From Gordonia bronchialis DSM 43247 (lineage in GTDB: Bacteria > Actinomycetota > Actinomycetes > Mycobacteriales > Mycobacteriaceae), in contig NC_013441.1 of the NCBI RefSeq assembly GCF_000024785.1, positions 62,001 through 126,000 on the forward strand: 64,000 bases of DNA, given 5' to 3'. The notes beneath the pieces are model-generated. The model was not told where the DNA came from, searched no databases, and was given only the letters and a program-made list of their open reading frames with translations. Below are positions 26,568-34,956 of the stretch, piece by piece. Both the position numbers and the translations under genes were made by a program. Within the stretch, counting starts at the first letter, position 1. Every line of letters starts with the position of its first letter.

Positions 26568-27761
26568 CGGAGCCACCGGAAAGTCGAAGATCGCGGTCGG
26601 GATGTACACCGTTGCACAGGAATTGGGGATATCGACGACGCCGGACAGCCGTCCCTCGATGGGGGCCGAACCCAGCAGAAGGTAGGCCTGTTCGGGGCTG
26701 TAGCCGAACTTCGTCAGGTAGTCGATCGCGTGCAGACAGGCTCGCTGGTAGCTCAGATCGGAGTCGAGGTAGCGCTGCTCACCGTCGAGCGTCACCGACG
26801 TTCCGCTGAACGCGATCCACTCCGAGTACTGCGGATCGGTGTTGCCGGGCATGAAGATCGCGTTCTCGCTGACGCCGTAGGTTTCCATGCCGCCCTTGAT
26901 GAGGTCGACGTGCAGGTCCATGAACCCGCCCATCTCGATGGCGCCGCAGAAGGTGATCTCACCGTCGCCCTGCGAGAAGTGCAGATCGCCGAAGGACAGG
27001 TTGGCACCCGGCACGAACACCGGATAGAAGACGCGGGTGCCCTTGGTGAGGTTCTTGATGTCCTGGTTGCCGCCGTTCTCCCGGGGCGGGGCGGTGCGTG
27101 CACCCTCGGCGGCGGCGCGGGTGAAGGCGTCGCCGCTGAGCGAACCGAGGATCGCGTCTTCGGGTTCCGGTGGCAGTGCCAGCGGCGGCACGCGGCCGGG
27201 ATCGGTGGCGATCAGGGCGCCCTCGCGGGCGTTCCACTTCGCGAGCAGCTCCGCCGACGGGGCTGTCCCCATCAGGCCGGGGTGCACGATGCCGGTGTAG
27301 CGCACATGCGGCACATGGCGCGACGTCGCAGTCTGGCCGCGAAAATCCCAGATGGCCTTGTAGGCGTCGGGGAACTGGTCGGTGAGGAATCCGCCGCCGT
27401 TGGCCTTGGCGAAGATCCCGGTGTATCCCCAGCCCTGACCGGCGAGCGGTCCCGAATCCTCCTGCGGGATGGGCCCGACGTCGAGGATGTCGACGATGAG
27501 CAGGTCGCCCGGCTCGGCGCCCTCGATGGCGAACGGTCCGGACAGGACGTGGACGCCCTTGAGCGGCGAGTTGAGGATGTCCTCGGCGGAGTCGTCGTTG
27601 TGGATGGCGCCGTCGAACCACTCGCGGCAATGCGCGCGGAAGGTGTCGCCGGGTTTGACGGTCACCGCGGGCGGGATGTCCGGGTGCCAGCGGTTGTGGC
27701 CGATGATGGCCTGATCGGTGAAACTCTTCGACGAATCCAGGGGGAACAACAACTCAGGCAT
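26505..27761 (-). CDS. fmdA: Formamidase/acetamidase
   Basis: 418 residues, the normal length of FmdA/AmdA formamidases that hydrolyse formamide (or acetamide) to the acid and ammonia. Recognisable stretches: IGHNRWHPDIPPAVTVKPGD, CREWFDGAIHNDDSAED, LSGPFAIEGAEPGDLLIVDI, PQEDSGPLAGQGWGYTGIFA, HPGLMGTAPSAELL, LSFGDLHFSQGDGEITFCGA and the C-terminal YLTKFGYSPEQAYLLLG. ATG at 27761 lacks a clear ribosome site. The divergent gene at 27876 encodes an FmdB-like zinc ribbon, the classic partner in formamide-inducible loci, so nitrogen scavenging from formamide is likely. Confidence 0.88.
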   Translation of the reverse strand: MPELLFPLDSSKSFTDQAIIGHNRWHPDIPPAVTVKPGDTFRAHCREWFDGAIHNDDSAEDILNSPLKGVHVLSGPFAIEGAEPGDLLIVDILDVGPIPQEDSGPLAGQGWGYTGIFAKANGGGFLTDQFPDAYKAIWDFRGQTATSRHVPHVRYTGIVHPGLMGTAPSAELLAKWNAREGALIATDPGRVPPLALPPEPEDAILGSLSGDAFTRAAAEGARTAPPRENGGNQDIKNLTKGTRVFYPVFVPGANLSFGDLHFSQGDGEITFCGAIEMGGFMDLHVDLIKGGMETYGVSENAIFMPGNTDPQYSEWIAFSGTSVTLDGEQRYLDSDLSYQRACLHAIDYLTKFGYSPEQAYLLLGSAPIEGRLSGVVDIPNSCATVYIPTAIFDFPVAPSADGPVQIDPGMGAPTASFG

Positions 27762-27875
27762 GCGAACCACGTTATGGGTCCGGGGACGATCCGGCAGCGC
27801 AACCGGAAATCCGACCCCGCGACGGTGAGCGCATTTCGACGCACGGTCAACGGGGGACGACGGTACGCTGACGCC

Positions 27876-28160
27876 GTGCCCACCTACGTCTTCCGCTGCG
27901 CCGAGGGGTGTGTCGACTTCACCGAACGCCATCCGATGTCGGCGATCCCGGATGCCGCCCGGTGTCCGTCATGTGCGGCATCCGCGCGCCGGATCGTCGG
28001 GGCGCCGGCGCTCGGCGTCGGGGACAGCGCGGCCATGCGACTGCAGGATGCGACGCGTGCGACCGCCGACCGGCCCAGTGTGGTGACCGGCCTGCCGGCC
28101 TCGTCGCGTCGCACCCCCACATCGTCAAATCCCTTGCACCGCAAGCTCCCCCGACCCTGA
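27876..28160 (+). CDS. FmdB-family zinc-ribbon protein
   Basis: 94 residues from GTG 27876. The N-terminus MPTYVFRC is diagnostic of FmdB/CxxC_CXXC_SSSS regulatory proteins, with the zinc-ribbon cysteines at positions 8, 12 and the CPSC pair near 37-40. The C-terminal half is a Ser/Thr/Arg-rich tail with no structure I recognise. It is divergent from formamidase. FmdB was first described as a regulator of formamidase in a methylotroph. A control role here is an inference from that pairing. Confidence 0.78.
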   Translation: MPTYVFRCAEGCVDFTERHPMSAIPDAARCPSCAASARRIVGAPALGVGDSAAMRLQDATRATADRPSVVTGLPASSRRTPTSSNPLHRKLPRP

Positions 28161-28167
28161 GGTCGGA

Positions 28168-28812
28168 TCAGGCAGGCGGCATCAGCACCGCGTCGATCAT
28201 GTAGACCTGCGCGTTCGCGGTTTTGACGCCACCGCACACCACACCGGCGGTGTTGACCTTCAGCGCTTCCGGGGTACCGCTGACCGTGACGTTCTGCCCC
28301 TCGAGGGTCTTGTGCGTACCGACCACCGCATCCGGCGCCGCCTGGCCCGAAACCACATGGTAGGTCAGGATTTTGGTGAGCAGAGCGGAGTCGGTCTTCA
28401 GCTTGTCGAGGGTTCCGGCCGGTAGCGCGGCAAAGGCCTCGTTGGTCGGCGCGAACACCGTGTACTGCCCGTTGTTGAGTGTGTCGACGAGGTTGACCTG
28501 CGGGTTCAGCTTGCCGGACAGTGCCTCGGTGAGGGTGGACAGTTCCGGGTTGGCCGCTGCTGCGGTGGCGACCGGCGCCATTGCCATTCCCTCCACCGAT
28601 CCCGGCCCGGTCGGATTGGCCGCGGCATAGGCGGCGCAGCCCGAGCCCACGGGGGCGGCGGCCATCGCGGAACTGCTCATCCCGGTCATCGTCGACGTGG
28701 AACTCGAACTGTTGTCGCTGGCAGAGTCACTGGAACAGCCGGCGACGGCGCCGACGGCGAGCGCGAGACCGGAAAGCGCAACGGCGAGTCGGGGGATTCG
28801 GGTGGTGGCCAT
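28168..28812 (-). CDS. Fasciclin-domain lipoprotein (MPT83/MPT70-like)
   Basis: 214 residues. ATG at 28812 gives a lipoprotein signal with lipobox AVAGC (Cys near residue 26), a Ser/Thr linker, and one fasciclin (FAS1) domain: [50 protein letters not shown] and the C-terminal [16 protein letters not shown]83 and MPT70 of tuberculosis-complex bacteria have the same layout and are the best known SigK-dependent proteins. The promoter found 53 bases upstream fits that rule. It shares the divergent promoter region with a membrane molybdo-oxidoreductase. It is expected at the outer face of the membrane, role in adhesion or envelope. Confidence 0.88.
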   Translation of the reverse strand: MATTRIPRLAVALSGLALAVGAVAGCSSDSASDNSSSSTSTMTGMSSSAMAAAPVGSGCAAYAAANPTGPGSVEGMAMAPVATAAAANPELSTLTEALSGKLNPQVNLVDTLNNGQYTVFAPTNEAFAALPAGTLDKLKTDSALLTKILTYHVVSGQAAPDAVVGTHKTLEGQNVTVSGTPEALKVNTAGVVCGGVKTANAQVYMIDAVLMPPA

Positions 28813-28864
28813 GATCGGTCCAATCTGTGTGCGATAGGTCGACCGTGTGGCCGTCCTCACAGGG

Positions 28865-28892
28865 CATTCGCGGCGCGGACCGTGCCGGATGG
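28865..28892 (-). promoter_or_regulatory. SigK-type promoter for the fasciclin lipoprotein
   Basis: On the minus strand CCATCC (28892-28887), a 16-base spacer, and CGAATG (28870-28865) lie 53 bases before the start codon. The same spacing and core occur upstream of the divergent gene and of the sigK-linked operon. The match to the SigK -35 element CCATCC is from general knowledge of the mycobacterial regulon. Confidence 0.7.
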
Positions 28893-28911
28893 GTCCGATC
28901 CGTGATCGCAG

Positions 28912-28939
28912 TCATCCGCGCGGGTCCGGCACGCGAATC
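28912..28939 (+). promoter_or_regulatory. SigK-type promoter for the membrane molybdo-oxidoreductase
   Basis: TCATCC (28912-28917), a 16-base spacer and CGAATC (28934-28939) lie on the plus strand, 54 bases before ATG 28994. It is the mirror of the fasciclin promoter; the two -35 boxes are 19 bases apart, back to back. It differs from the other two copies only at the first base of the -35 box and the last base of the -10 box. Confidence 0.6.
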
Positions 28940-28993
28940 ACACTGTGACGAGACAGCCTTGTGCGGGGGTCGTCACGAGGAGAGGACCACAGG

Positions 28994-30529
28994 ATGGCGA
29001 TCCGCGAAAGATATGTCCGTGCAGCGATTTCCGGGCCGCTGGCGGTGGCGGCGGGCCTGGCTGCCGGTGAGCTCAGCGCGGTGCGCGTCTCGGCGTTCGC
29101 CTCCCCGTACCGTGCCGTCGGAGCCATGCTCGTCGACCATTCGCCCGCGGCCGCACGGGAATTCGCGATCCAGAGGTTCGGTACCGCGGACAAGACCGCG
29201 CTGCTCGCCGGGATGGCCATCGTCATCCTGCTCATCGCGATCGTGGCCGGGCTCCTGCAGGTGCGCCGCCCACCGCTCGGTGCGCTCGTCGTCGTGGGAT
29301 TCACGGGCGTGGGGGTGTTCGCGGCGATGACTCGTCCGACGGCGACTCGGGTGTACGCGATCCCGGCGGTGATCGCCGGGATCGTGGCGGTGATCGTCCT
29401 GGTGGTCCTGTGCCGGACGAGCACCGCTGCCGCGTCGGACACCGGAGCCGACGCGGCGCCGATCTGGTCGAGACGACAGTTCGTCGGTGCCGTCGCGGTG
29501 CTGGCCGCTGCCGGTGCCGGGGTTACGACCCTGGCCCGCAGCCTCGCGGAGACCGGTGGGGCGCTGGCTGAACGCGCCGGGCTCAGGCTGCCCGCCCCGG
29601 TGTCGCCGAGTCGGCCGATACCGGCGGGCACCGACCTCCGGGTCGCCGGCGTCACACCCTTCACCACCACCAACAGCGCGTTCTACCGGATCGACACCGC
29701 ACTTGCGGTGCCGCAACTCGAAGTCAGCGACTGGCGACTGCGCGTCCACGGCATGGTCGACAACGAGTTCACCCTCACCTGGGACGACCTCATGGCGATG
29801 CCCGCCGTGGAACGGATCATCACGCTGACATGCGTGTCCAATGAGGTCGGCGGCGATCTCGCCGGCAATGCCCGTTGGCTCGGATTCCCGATGCGCGACA
29901 TCCTGTCCCGCGCCGGCATCGCCGCCGACGCCGACATGTTGCTGTCCACCAGCGTCGACGGCTGGACGTCGGGAACACCGATCTCGGCGATCACCGACGG
30001 CCGCGACGCGCTGCTGGCCATCGGGATGAACGGCGAGCCACTGCCGATCGAACACGGATACCCGGTCCGGCAGGTGGTACCCGGTCTGTACGGGTTCGTC
30101 TCCGCCTGTAAGTGGGTGATCGACTGGGAGATCACCAGATTCAGTGAGGCCCAGGCCTACTGGACCCAGCGCGGCTGGGGTGAGCGCGCACCGATCAAGA
30201 CCGCATCGCGCATCGACCGCCCGGCCCCGTTCTCTACGTCTCCGGCCGGCACCGTCGTGGTGGCGGGTACCTGCTGGGCACAACACCGGGGCATCCGGTC
30301 CGTCGAGGTCCGCGTCGACGACGGGCCGTGGCAGCAGGCGACTTTGGCGACCGAGTACTCCAGCGACACGTGGCGCCAGTGGAGGTGGGACTGGGATGCG
30401 ACGCCCGGACAGCACACCCTGTACTGCCGCGCGACCGATCGCACCGGGGCGACGCAACCGGAGCAACGGGTGGCCCCGATCCCCGACGGTGCCACCGGAT
30501 GGCACAGCCGCGTCCTGCGAATCGAGTAG
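28994..30529 (+). CDS. Membrane-bound sulfite-oxidase-like molybdopterin oxidoreductase
   Basis: 511 residues. The N-terminal third has four or five membrane helices (for example AVAAGLAAGELSAV, AIVILLIAIVAGLL, AIPAVIAGIVAVIVLVVL). Then comes WSRRQFVGAVAVLAAAGAGV, a twin-arginine-like hydrophobic segment. The catalytic part is of the SUOX/YedY type: DTALAVPQLEVSDWRLRVHG, the presumed Mo-ligand Cys in ITLTCVSNEVGGDLAGNARW, GYPVRQVVPGLYGFVSACKW, and a C-terminal dimerisation domain (VVVAGTCWAQHRGIRSVEVR). It should act outside the membrane, perhaps in repair or reduction of oxidised sulfur groups. It shares a divergent SigK-type promoter region with the fasciclin gene. Confidence 0.85.
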   Translation: MAIRERYVRAAISGPLAVAAGLAAGELSAVRVSAFASPYRAVGAMLVDHSPAAAREFAIQRFGTADKTALLAGMAIVILLIAIVAGLLQVRRPPLGALVVVGFTGVGVFAAMTRPTATRVYAIPAVIAGIVAVIVLVVLCRTSTAAASDTGADAAPIWSRRQFVGAVAVLAAAGAGVTTLARSLAETGGALAERAGLRLPAPVSPSRPIPAGTDLRVAGVTPFTTTNSAFYRIDTALAVPQLEVSDWRLRVHGMVDNEFTLTWDDLMAMPAVERIITLTCVSNEVGGDLAGNARWLGFPMRDILSRAGIAADADMLLSTSVDGWTSGTPISAITDGRDALLAIGMNGEPLPIEHGYPVRQVVPGLYGFVSACKWVIDWEITRFSEAQAYWTQRGWGERAPIKTASRIDRPAPFSTSPAGTVVVAGTCWAQHRGIRSVEVRVDDGPWQQATLATEYSSDTWRQWRWDWDATPGQHTLYCRATDRTGATQPEQRVAPIPDGATGWHSRVLRIE

Positions 30530-30573
30530 GGCCGGCTCGGTGGTGCCGACTCAGTAGCGCCGGACTGGGCCGC

Positions 30574-31842
30574 CTACCCGCCGATCATCGTGAGATCGTC
30601 GACCACGGCATCGGGACGCATCCCGTCATGATCCAGATCGGGTTCCGGCAGAACAGTATCCGGGTCGACGAGAACCACGCGTCGGCCGTCGAGGCGCAGT
30701 CGCCGCAGCCCTTCGAGCAGCATCCGGCGACCCACATCGCTGAGATGATCGATCCGGGTGGCGTCCACGACCGCGGCCGGCGTCGCGGTGTCGTCGGATT
30801 CGAAGGCGTGCAGGATGGATTCGGCGCCACCGAACTGGATGGTGCCCTGGATCACGAACACGGTCGCGTCGTCGACGACGTAGACGTCGCGGACCACGGT
30901 GGCGTCGTAGGGTTCGGCGTCGACGAGATGCATCCCCATGTCCGCCGACATGCGGCGGAACGCCTCGACGCCCCGCACCGAGTTGCCGTGGTCGTCGAGT
31001 CGCGGGGAGAGCACGGCGATGCCGCACTGGCCGGGCAGCGCGCCCAGCAGCCCACCGGCGACACCACTTTTCGCCGGGATGCCGACCGTGGTGAGCCACC
31101 GACCGGCGGCGTCGTACATGCCGCACCCGGCCATCACCGACATCGTCTGCCGGGCAACGGCCCGGCTCAGGACGCGTCGGCCCGAGCATGGGTGGACGCC
31201 GCCGTTGGCCAGCGTGGCACCCATCAGCGACAAGTCGCGAACGGTCACCTCGATCGAACACTGCCGGGTGTACCCCTCGACCACGTCATGCGCGGGGGCA
31301 TCGATGATGCCGTAATTGCGCAGCATGTGGGCGATCGACAGGTTCCGGTCGGCGGTGTCGAGTTCGGATGAGAACACCGACTCGTCGATGCCGAGGTCGC
31401 GGCCGGCGAGTTCGGAGAAGAAGCTGCGGGCCCGTTCCACCCGCTCCTCGGGCCGGGCAGCTGCGCCGACGAGCAGGTGATGAGCGGTGATCGCACCCGC
31501 GTTGATCATCGGATTCTTGGGCCGTCGGGTCTCGCCCTCGAGCGACAGCTCGTTGAACGCCTCGCCGGACGGTTCGACGCCAACCTTGGCCTCCACCGCC
31601 TCGAGCCCGCGGTCGATGATGGCGGCCGCGTAGGCGAACGGTTTGGAGATCGACTGGATCGAGAAGGCGAGGTCGGCGTCGCCGGCGACGTGGGTGCGAC
31701 CGTCCACCGTGGTCAGCGCGATACCGAAGACATCCGGGTCGGCGGCGGCCAGTTCGGGGATGTAATCGGCGACGACGCCGTCGCGATTGTGGGCGAGGTC
31801 GTCGAGAACCTCCTGCAGGTAATCCGGGACCGGTGAGCGCAC
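30574..31842 (-). CDS. glsA: Glutaminase with C-terminal STAS domain
   Basis: 422 residues. The first 305 form a beta-lactamase-fold glutaminase (glutamine to glutamate and ammonia): FSIQSISKPFAYA has the catalytic S64-x-x-K67, followed by ELSLEGETRRPKNPMINAGA, YTRQCSIEVTVRDLSLMGAT, and the Gly-rich GIPAKSGVAGGLLGALPGQ. The last 110 residues are a STAS-like domain (VVRDVYVVDDATVFVIQGTI, VDATRIDHLSDVGRRMLL), a fusion found in some actinobacterial and proteobacterial glutaminases. GTG 31842 is chosen because GGAGG lies 9 bases before it; TTG 31848 would be too close. The STAS part may bind a nucleotide or partner; this is not shown by the sequence. Confidence 0.88.
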   Translation of the reverse strand: MRSPVPDYLQEVLDDLAHNRDGVVADYIPELAAADPDVFGIALTTVDGRTHVAGDADLAFSIQSISKPFAYAAAIIDRGLEAVEAKVGVEPSGEAFNELSLEGETRRPKNPMINAGAITAHHLLVGAAARPEERVERARSFFSELAGRDLGIDESVFSSELDTADRNLSIAHMLRNYGIIDAPAHDVVEGYTRQCSIEVTVRDLSLMGATLANGGVHPCSGRRVLSRAVARQTMSVMAGCGMYDAAGRWLTTVGIPAKSGVAGGLLGALPGQCGIAVLSPRLDDHGNSVRGVEAFRRMSADMGMHLVDAEPYDATVVRDVYVVDDATVFVIQGTIQFGGAESILHAFESDDTATPAAVVDATRIDHLSDVGRRMLLEGLRRLRLDGRRVVLVDPDTVLPEPDLDHDGMRPDAVVDDLTMIGG

Positions 31843-31921
31843 CGGCAATCACCTCCGAGGTCGTCGTCCCTGTGTGGGACGTCGCCCGCCAGGGTAGGTG
31901 ATGGCCGGGCGCCCCACTGCG

Positions 31922-32503
31922 TCAGGAGGTCGGCGTCCAGGAGTCGAAATCCTCGGCCCAGCTCTGTCCTTCGGAGATCGCGGCCATGGTGGACTGCCCG
32001 TCGAGAGCTTCCCGGATGATGTCGGCGTGGCCGCAGTGATGCGCGGTCTCGCGAAGCTTGTTCAGAGCCATGGTGCGCACCGAGTTCCACTCCCGCTCGG
32101 GCGCCCACGGCGCGGTCGGCTGCGGGATCAGCTCGTCGAGATCATCGGCTGACGCGATCAGCCTATCGAATTCGTCTGCACCGAAGTCGTATTCGCTGAG
32201 CCATCCGTCCAGTGTCTCCTCGGGCAGCAACTCGTAGGCATGCGCGAGGGAGGCGGGATCGAGGGAGGCGTTCTCGTCACGTTCGCGCAGGATCTGCGCG
32301 CCCCATCGCTCACCCCAGGCCAGGTGCTTGAGCAGTCCGCCGAGAGTCAGTTCGCTCACCGTCGTGCGCGTGCGGGCCTGCTCCTCGGTGATATTGCGCA
32401 GGGCGACTCGGAACAGGGCGCTCTGATCGGCGAGCAGTGTCAGCAGGTCAGCCTTCTCGCCGGTGACATCGAATGGCAGCGTGACCTCGGTGTAGGTGGA
32501 CAT
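31922..32503 (-). CDS. DinB-family protein (DUF664)
   Basis: 193 residues with the DinB/DUF664 four-helix pattern: LLTLLADQSALFRVALRNIT, LTLGGLLKHLAWGERWGAQI, then LNKLRETAHHCGHADIIREA. The three metal-ligand histidines are placed as in the family (HLAW, and the HHCGH helix). Such proteins include mycothiol- or bacillithiol-dependent transferases, but most have no known reaction. A ribosome-site-like AAAGGAA precedes the ATG. It is divergent from the PPOX-type gene 118 bases away. Confidence 0.83.
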   Translation of the reverse strand: MSTYTEVTLPFDVTGEKADLLTLLADQSALFRVALRNITEEQARTRTTVSELTLGGLLKHLAWGERWGAQILRERDENASLDPASLAHAYELLPEETLDGWLSEYDFGADEFDRLIASADDLDELIPQPTAPWAPEREWNSVRTMALNKLRETAHHCGHADIIREALDGQSTMAAISEGQSWAEDFDSWTPTS

Positions 32504-32621
32504 CTGGGGTTCCTTTCGTCGTTGGTGATCACCACGTTACGAAGGATCGAGGACAATTTTGGTCCTCAATGACCCCGGACGCCGGTAATCGTGTTGCGGC
32601 GCCGCGGAGCCGACAACGACG

Positions 32622-33254
32622 ATGGTGGGCGTGAGCGCATGTGATGACCCGTCGATCCTCGAGGCCCTGACCCGCAAGCCGGACCGGGCCGGTGACCGCG
32701 CACTGCTCGATGACGTCCTCGACGAGGCGCGGGTGGGCGTCCTGAGCACCGTCGTCGACGGGCAGCCGTGGTCGGTGCCGCTGCTCTTCGCCCGCGACGG
32801 CGACGCGATCCTGCTGCACGGCTCGAGCGGGGCGGGCATGCTGAGGCACGTGGGAGCCGGTGCGCCCGTGGCGTTCACCGTGTTCGTGATGGACGCCCTG
32901 GTCATCGCCGACACGCTCTTCGATCATTCGGCGAACTATCGCTCGGCAGTCATCCGCGGCACGACCGAGATTGTCGACGACGCGCTCCACGTACTGGAGA
33001 TGTTGTCGGACAAGCTGATTCCCGGCCGCGTCGCCGAGGTCCGGGAGGCGACGCGCAAGGAACTCGCGGCCACCGTCGCGCTGCGGCTACCCATCGTCGA
33101 CGGCCAATGGATCGCCAAGGCGCGCTCCGGTGGTCCCGGTGCCGACGCGGCGGGCTGGACGGGCGTGGTGCCGATGCGGACCGTCTTCGATGACCCGATC
33201 ACCTACACCGGCACCGAACCGCCGGCGTCGGTGCGGGCGTTGTCCGCCGGCTGA
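32622..33254 (+). CDS. Pyridoxamine 5'-phosphate oxidase-family flavoprotein
   Basis: 210 residues in the split-barrel FMN-binding fold: VLDEARVGVLSTVVDGQPWS, VPLLFARDGDAILLHGSSGA, APVAFTVFVMDALVIADTLF, HSANYRSAVIRGTTEIVDD and the C-terminal KARSGGPGADAAGWTGVVPM. It is of the PPOX class related to nitroimidazole-resistance (NimA-like) or heme-handling proteins rather than true PdxH. It could use FMN or F420; the sequence does not decide. It ends 6 bases before the stop of the convergent acyl-CoA synthetase gene. Confidence 0.8.
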   Translation: MVGVSACDDPSILEALTRKPDRAGDRALLDDVLDEARVGVLSTVVDGQPWSVPLLFARDGDAILLHGSSGAGMLRHVGAGAPVAFTVFVMDALVIADTLFDHSANYRSAVIRGTTEIVDDALHVLEMLSDKLIPGRVAEVREATRKELAATVALRLPIVDGQWIAKARSGGPGADAAGWTGVVPMRTVFDDPITYTGTEPPASVRALSAG

Positions 33255-33260
33255 GTCGGC

Positions 33261-34838
33261 CTATCCCTCGCCCTTGCGCAGGATGAACCGCTGGATCTTG
33301 CCGCTCGGCGTCTTGGGCAGTGCGTCGACAAAGTGGACCGCGCGTGGGTAGGCGTGCGCGGCGAACTGGGTCTTCACCAGTTGCTGCAGTTCGGTTTCGA
33401 GTTCGTCGGTGCCGGCGACGCCGTCGGCGAGGACCACGAACGCCTCGATCACCTCGCCGCGCAGTTCGTCGGGACGGCCGACGACGGCGACGTCGAGGAC
33501 TGCCGGATGGGTGATGAGCACGCTCTCCACGTCGAACGGGCCGATCCGGTAGCCGGCCATGATGATCACGTCGTCATCGCGGGCGGTGAAGAAGTAGCGA
33601 CCCTCGTCGTCGACGCGGCCGGTGTCGCCGGTGAGATACCAGCGGCCGTCCTCGGTGTAGCGCGACGCGGTCTTCTCGGGCGCATCGAGGTAGCCGGTGA
33701 ACCAGTAGAGCGGGCTGGCGGGCACGTCGATTGCGATCTGTCCGTCCACGATCCCGGCGGCGAAGCCGGGCATCGGCTTGCCCATCGAACCGGGTATCAA
33801 TGGTTCGCGGATGGCGTCGTTCCAGTGGTTGTTGATGAACATGCCGTGTTCGGTCTGCCCGTAGTGGTCGCGGACTTCGGTGCCCAGAGCGGTTGTAGCC
33901 CAGTCGATCACGTCGGGCGTCAACGGTTCGCCGGCCGACGACGCCCGCCGCAGACGGAAGCCCGCGATGCGCGGGTCCTTGCTCAGCGAGCGGTAGACGG
34001 TGGGCGCGGCGGCGAAGTTGGTGACCTCGAGTTCATCGAGGATCCGGGCGGTGAGTTCGGGGGAGAAGCCGGCATGCAGCAGCAGGTTCGCCCGGCCGAT
34101 GGCGAGCGGGCCGACGATGCCGTAGTAGAGGCCGTACGCCCAGCCCGGATCGGCAGCGTTCCAGAAGACGTCGTCGGCCGCGACGTCGAGCCCGAATCGC
34201 ATGTAGGCGACAAACGACGCGAGCGCTTTCACCGGAACCGGGACACCCTTGGGTGCGCCGGTGGTACCGCTGGTGAACAGCAGGATCAGGGTGCCGTCAC
34301 CGCCGACGGCGACCGACTCGGCGATCGGCGCACTGTCGCGCACGAGCGTGTCGAACTCGTCGCCGGCGACGATGGTGGCGACGTCGTCGAAGCCGTCGAG
34401 CTTGGCGGCCTGGCTGGGTTCGGTGACCACCAGCGTGGCGCCCGCGGCACGTAGCCGCATCTCGATGGCGGGTGGGGCAAAAGCGGTGAACAGCGGGATG
34501 TAGACGGCACCGAGACGCGCGATGGCCAGCAGCGCGACGACGAGTTCGGTGCGTTTGCCCATCAGCACGCCGACGGTGTCACCCCGGTTGATGCCTCGCG
34601 CGGCGAGTGCGGTCGCGAACCGCTTCGACTGGTCGGCGAGTTCGCCGTACGTGATGGTGCTGGTCACCGGATTGCCGTCGCCGTCGACATCGATGCTGGT
34701 GAAGGCGATGCCCGCGGGATCGTGACCGTCCACGAGCAGGTGCGCGGCGTTGGCGTCCGGCGCACCGTATGTCTCGAGCAGGCCCGCGACGGTTTCGGCG
34801 GGGGTGGTGGCGGCTTGGGTCCCACCTGTTGTTGTCAC
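33261..34838 (-). CDS. Acetyl/propionyl-CoA synthetase-like AMP-binding enzyme
   Basis: 525 residues from GTG 34838, with GGAGG 5 bases upstream. ANL motifs: LLFTSGTTGAPKGVPVPVK, HYGQTEHGMFINNHW, WYLTGDTGRVDDEGRYFFTA, RDDDVIIMAGYRIGPFDVES and the catalytic lysine in LPKTPSGKIQRFILRK at the end. The GYRIGPFDVE hinge and the overall pattern are those of acetyl-CoA-synthetase-like enzymes for short or medium acids, though it lacks the long N-terminal lid of true Acs. A GAF/LuxR regulator is divergent, 118 bases away, and probably controls it. Confidence 0.85.
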   Translation of the reverse strand: MTTTGGTQAATTPAETVAGLLETYGAPDANAAHLLVDGHDPAGIAFTSIDVDGDGNPVTSTITYGELADQSKRFATALAARGINRGDTVGVLMGKRTELVVALLAIARLGAVYIPLFTAFAPPAIEMRLRAAGATLVVTEPSQAAKLDGFDDVATIVAGDEFDTLVRDSAPIAESVAVGGDGTLILLFTSGTTGAPKGVPVPVKALASFVAYMRFGLDVAADDVFWNAADPGWAYGLYYGIVGPLAIGRANLLLHAGFSPELTARILDELEVTNFAAAPTVYRSLSKDPRIAGFRLRRASSAGEPLTPDVIDWATTALGTEVRDHYGQTEHGMFINNHWNDAIREPLIPGSMGKPMPGFAAGIVDGQIAIDVPASPLYWFTGYLDAPEKTASRYTEDGRWYLTGDTGRVDDEGRYFFTARDDDVIIMAGYRIGPFDVESVLITHPAVLDVAVVGRPDELRGEVIEAFVVLADGVAGTDELETELQQLVKTQFAAHAYPRAVHFVDALPKTPSGKIQRFILRKGEG

Positions 34839-34902
34839 TTCGACCTCCAAAACGACCTGGGTAAGCTGGGTCACAGTGTGAACCGATCGGCGCGCGCTGA
34901 CC

Positions 34903-34919
34903 ACCCCCCGAAGAGGGGT
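34903..34919. promoter_or_regulatory. ACCCC/GGGGT inverted repeat in the divergent synthetase-regulator region
   Basis: ACCCC (34903-34907), 7 bases, GGGGT (34915-34919) is a short inverted repeat midway between the divergent starts of the acyl-CoA synthetase and the GAF/LuxR regulator. It is a reasonable operator candidate for that regulator. Confidence 0.35.
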
Positions 34920-34956
34920 CGAACGACCAGATGATGACGAAGCTGCGGAGGTGACG

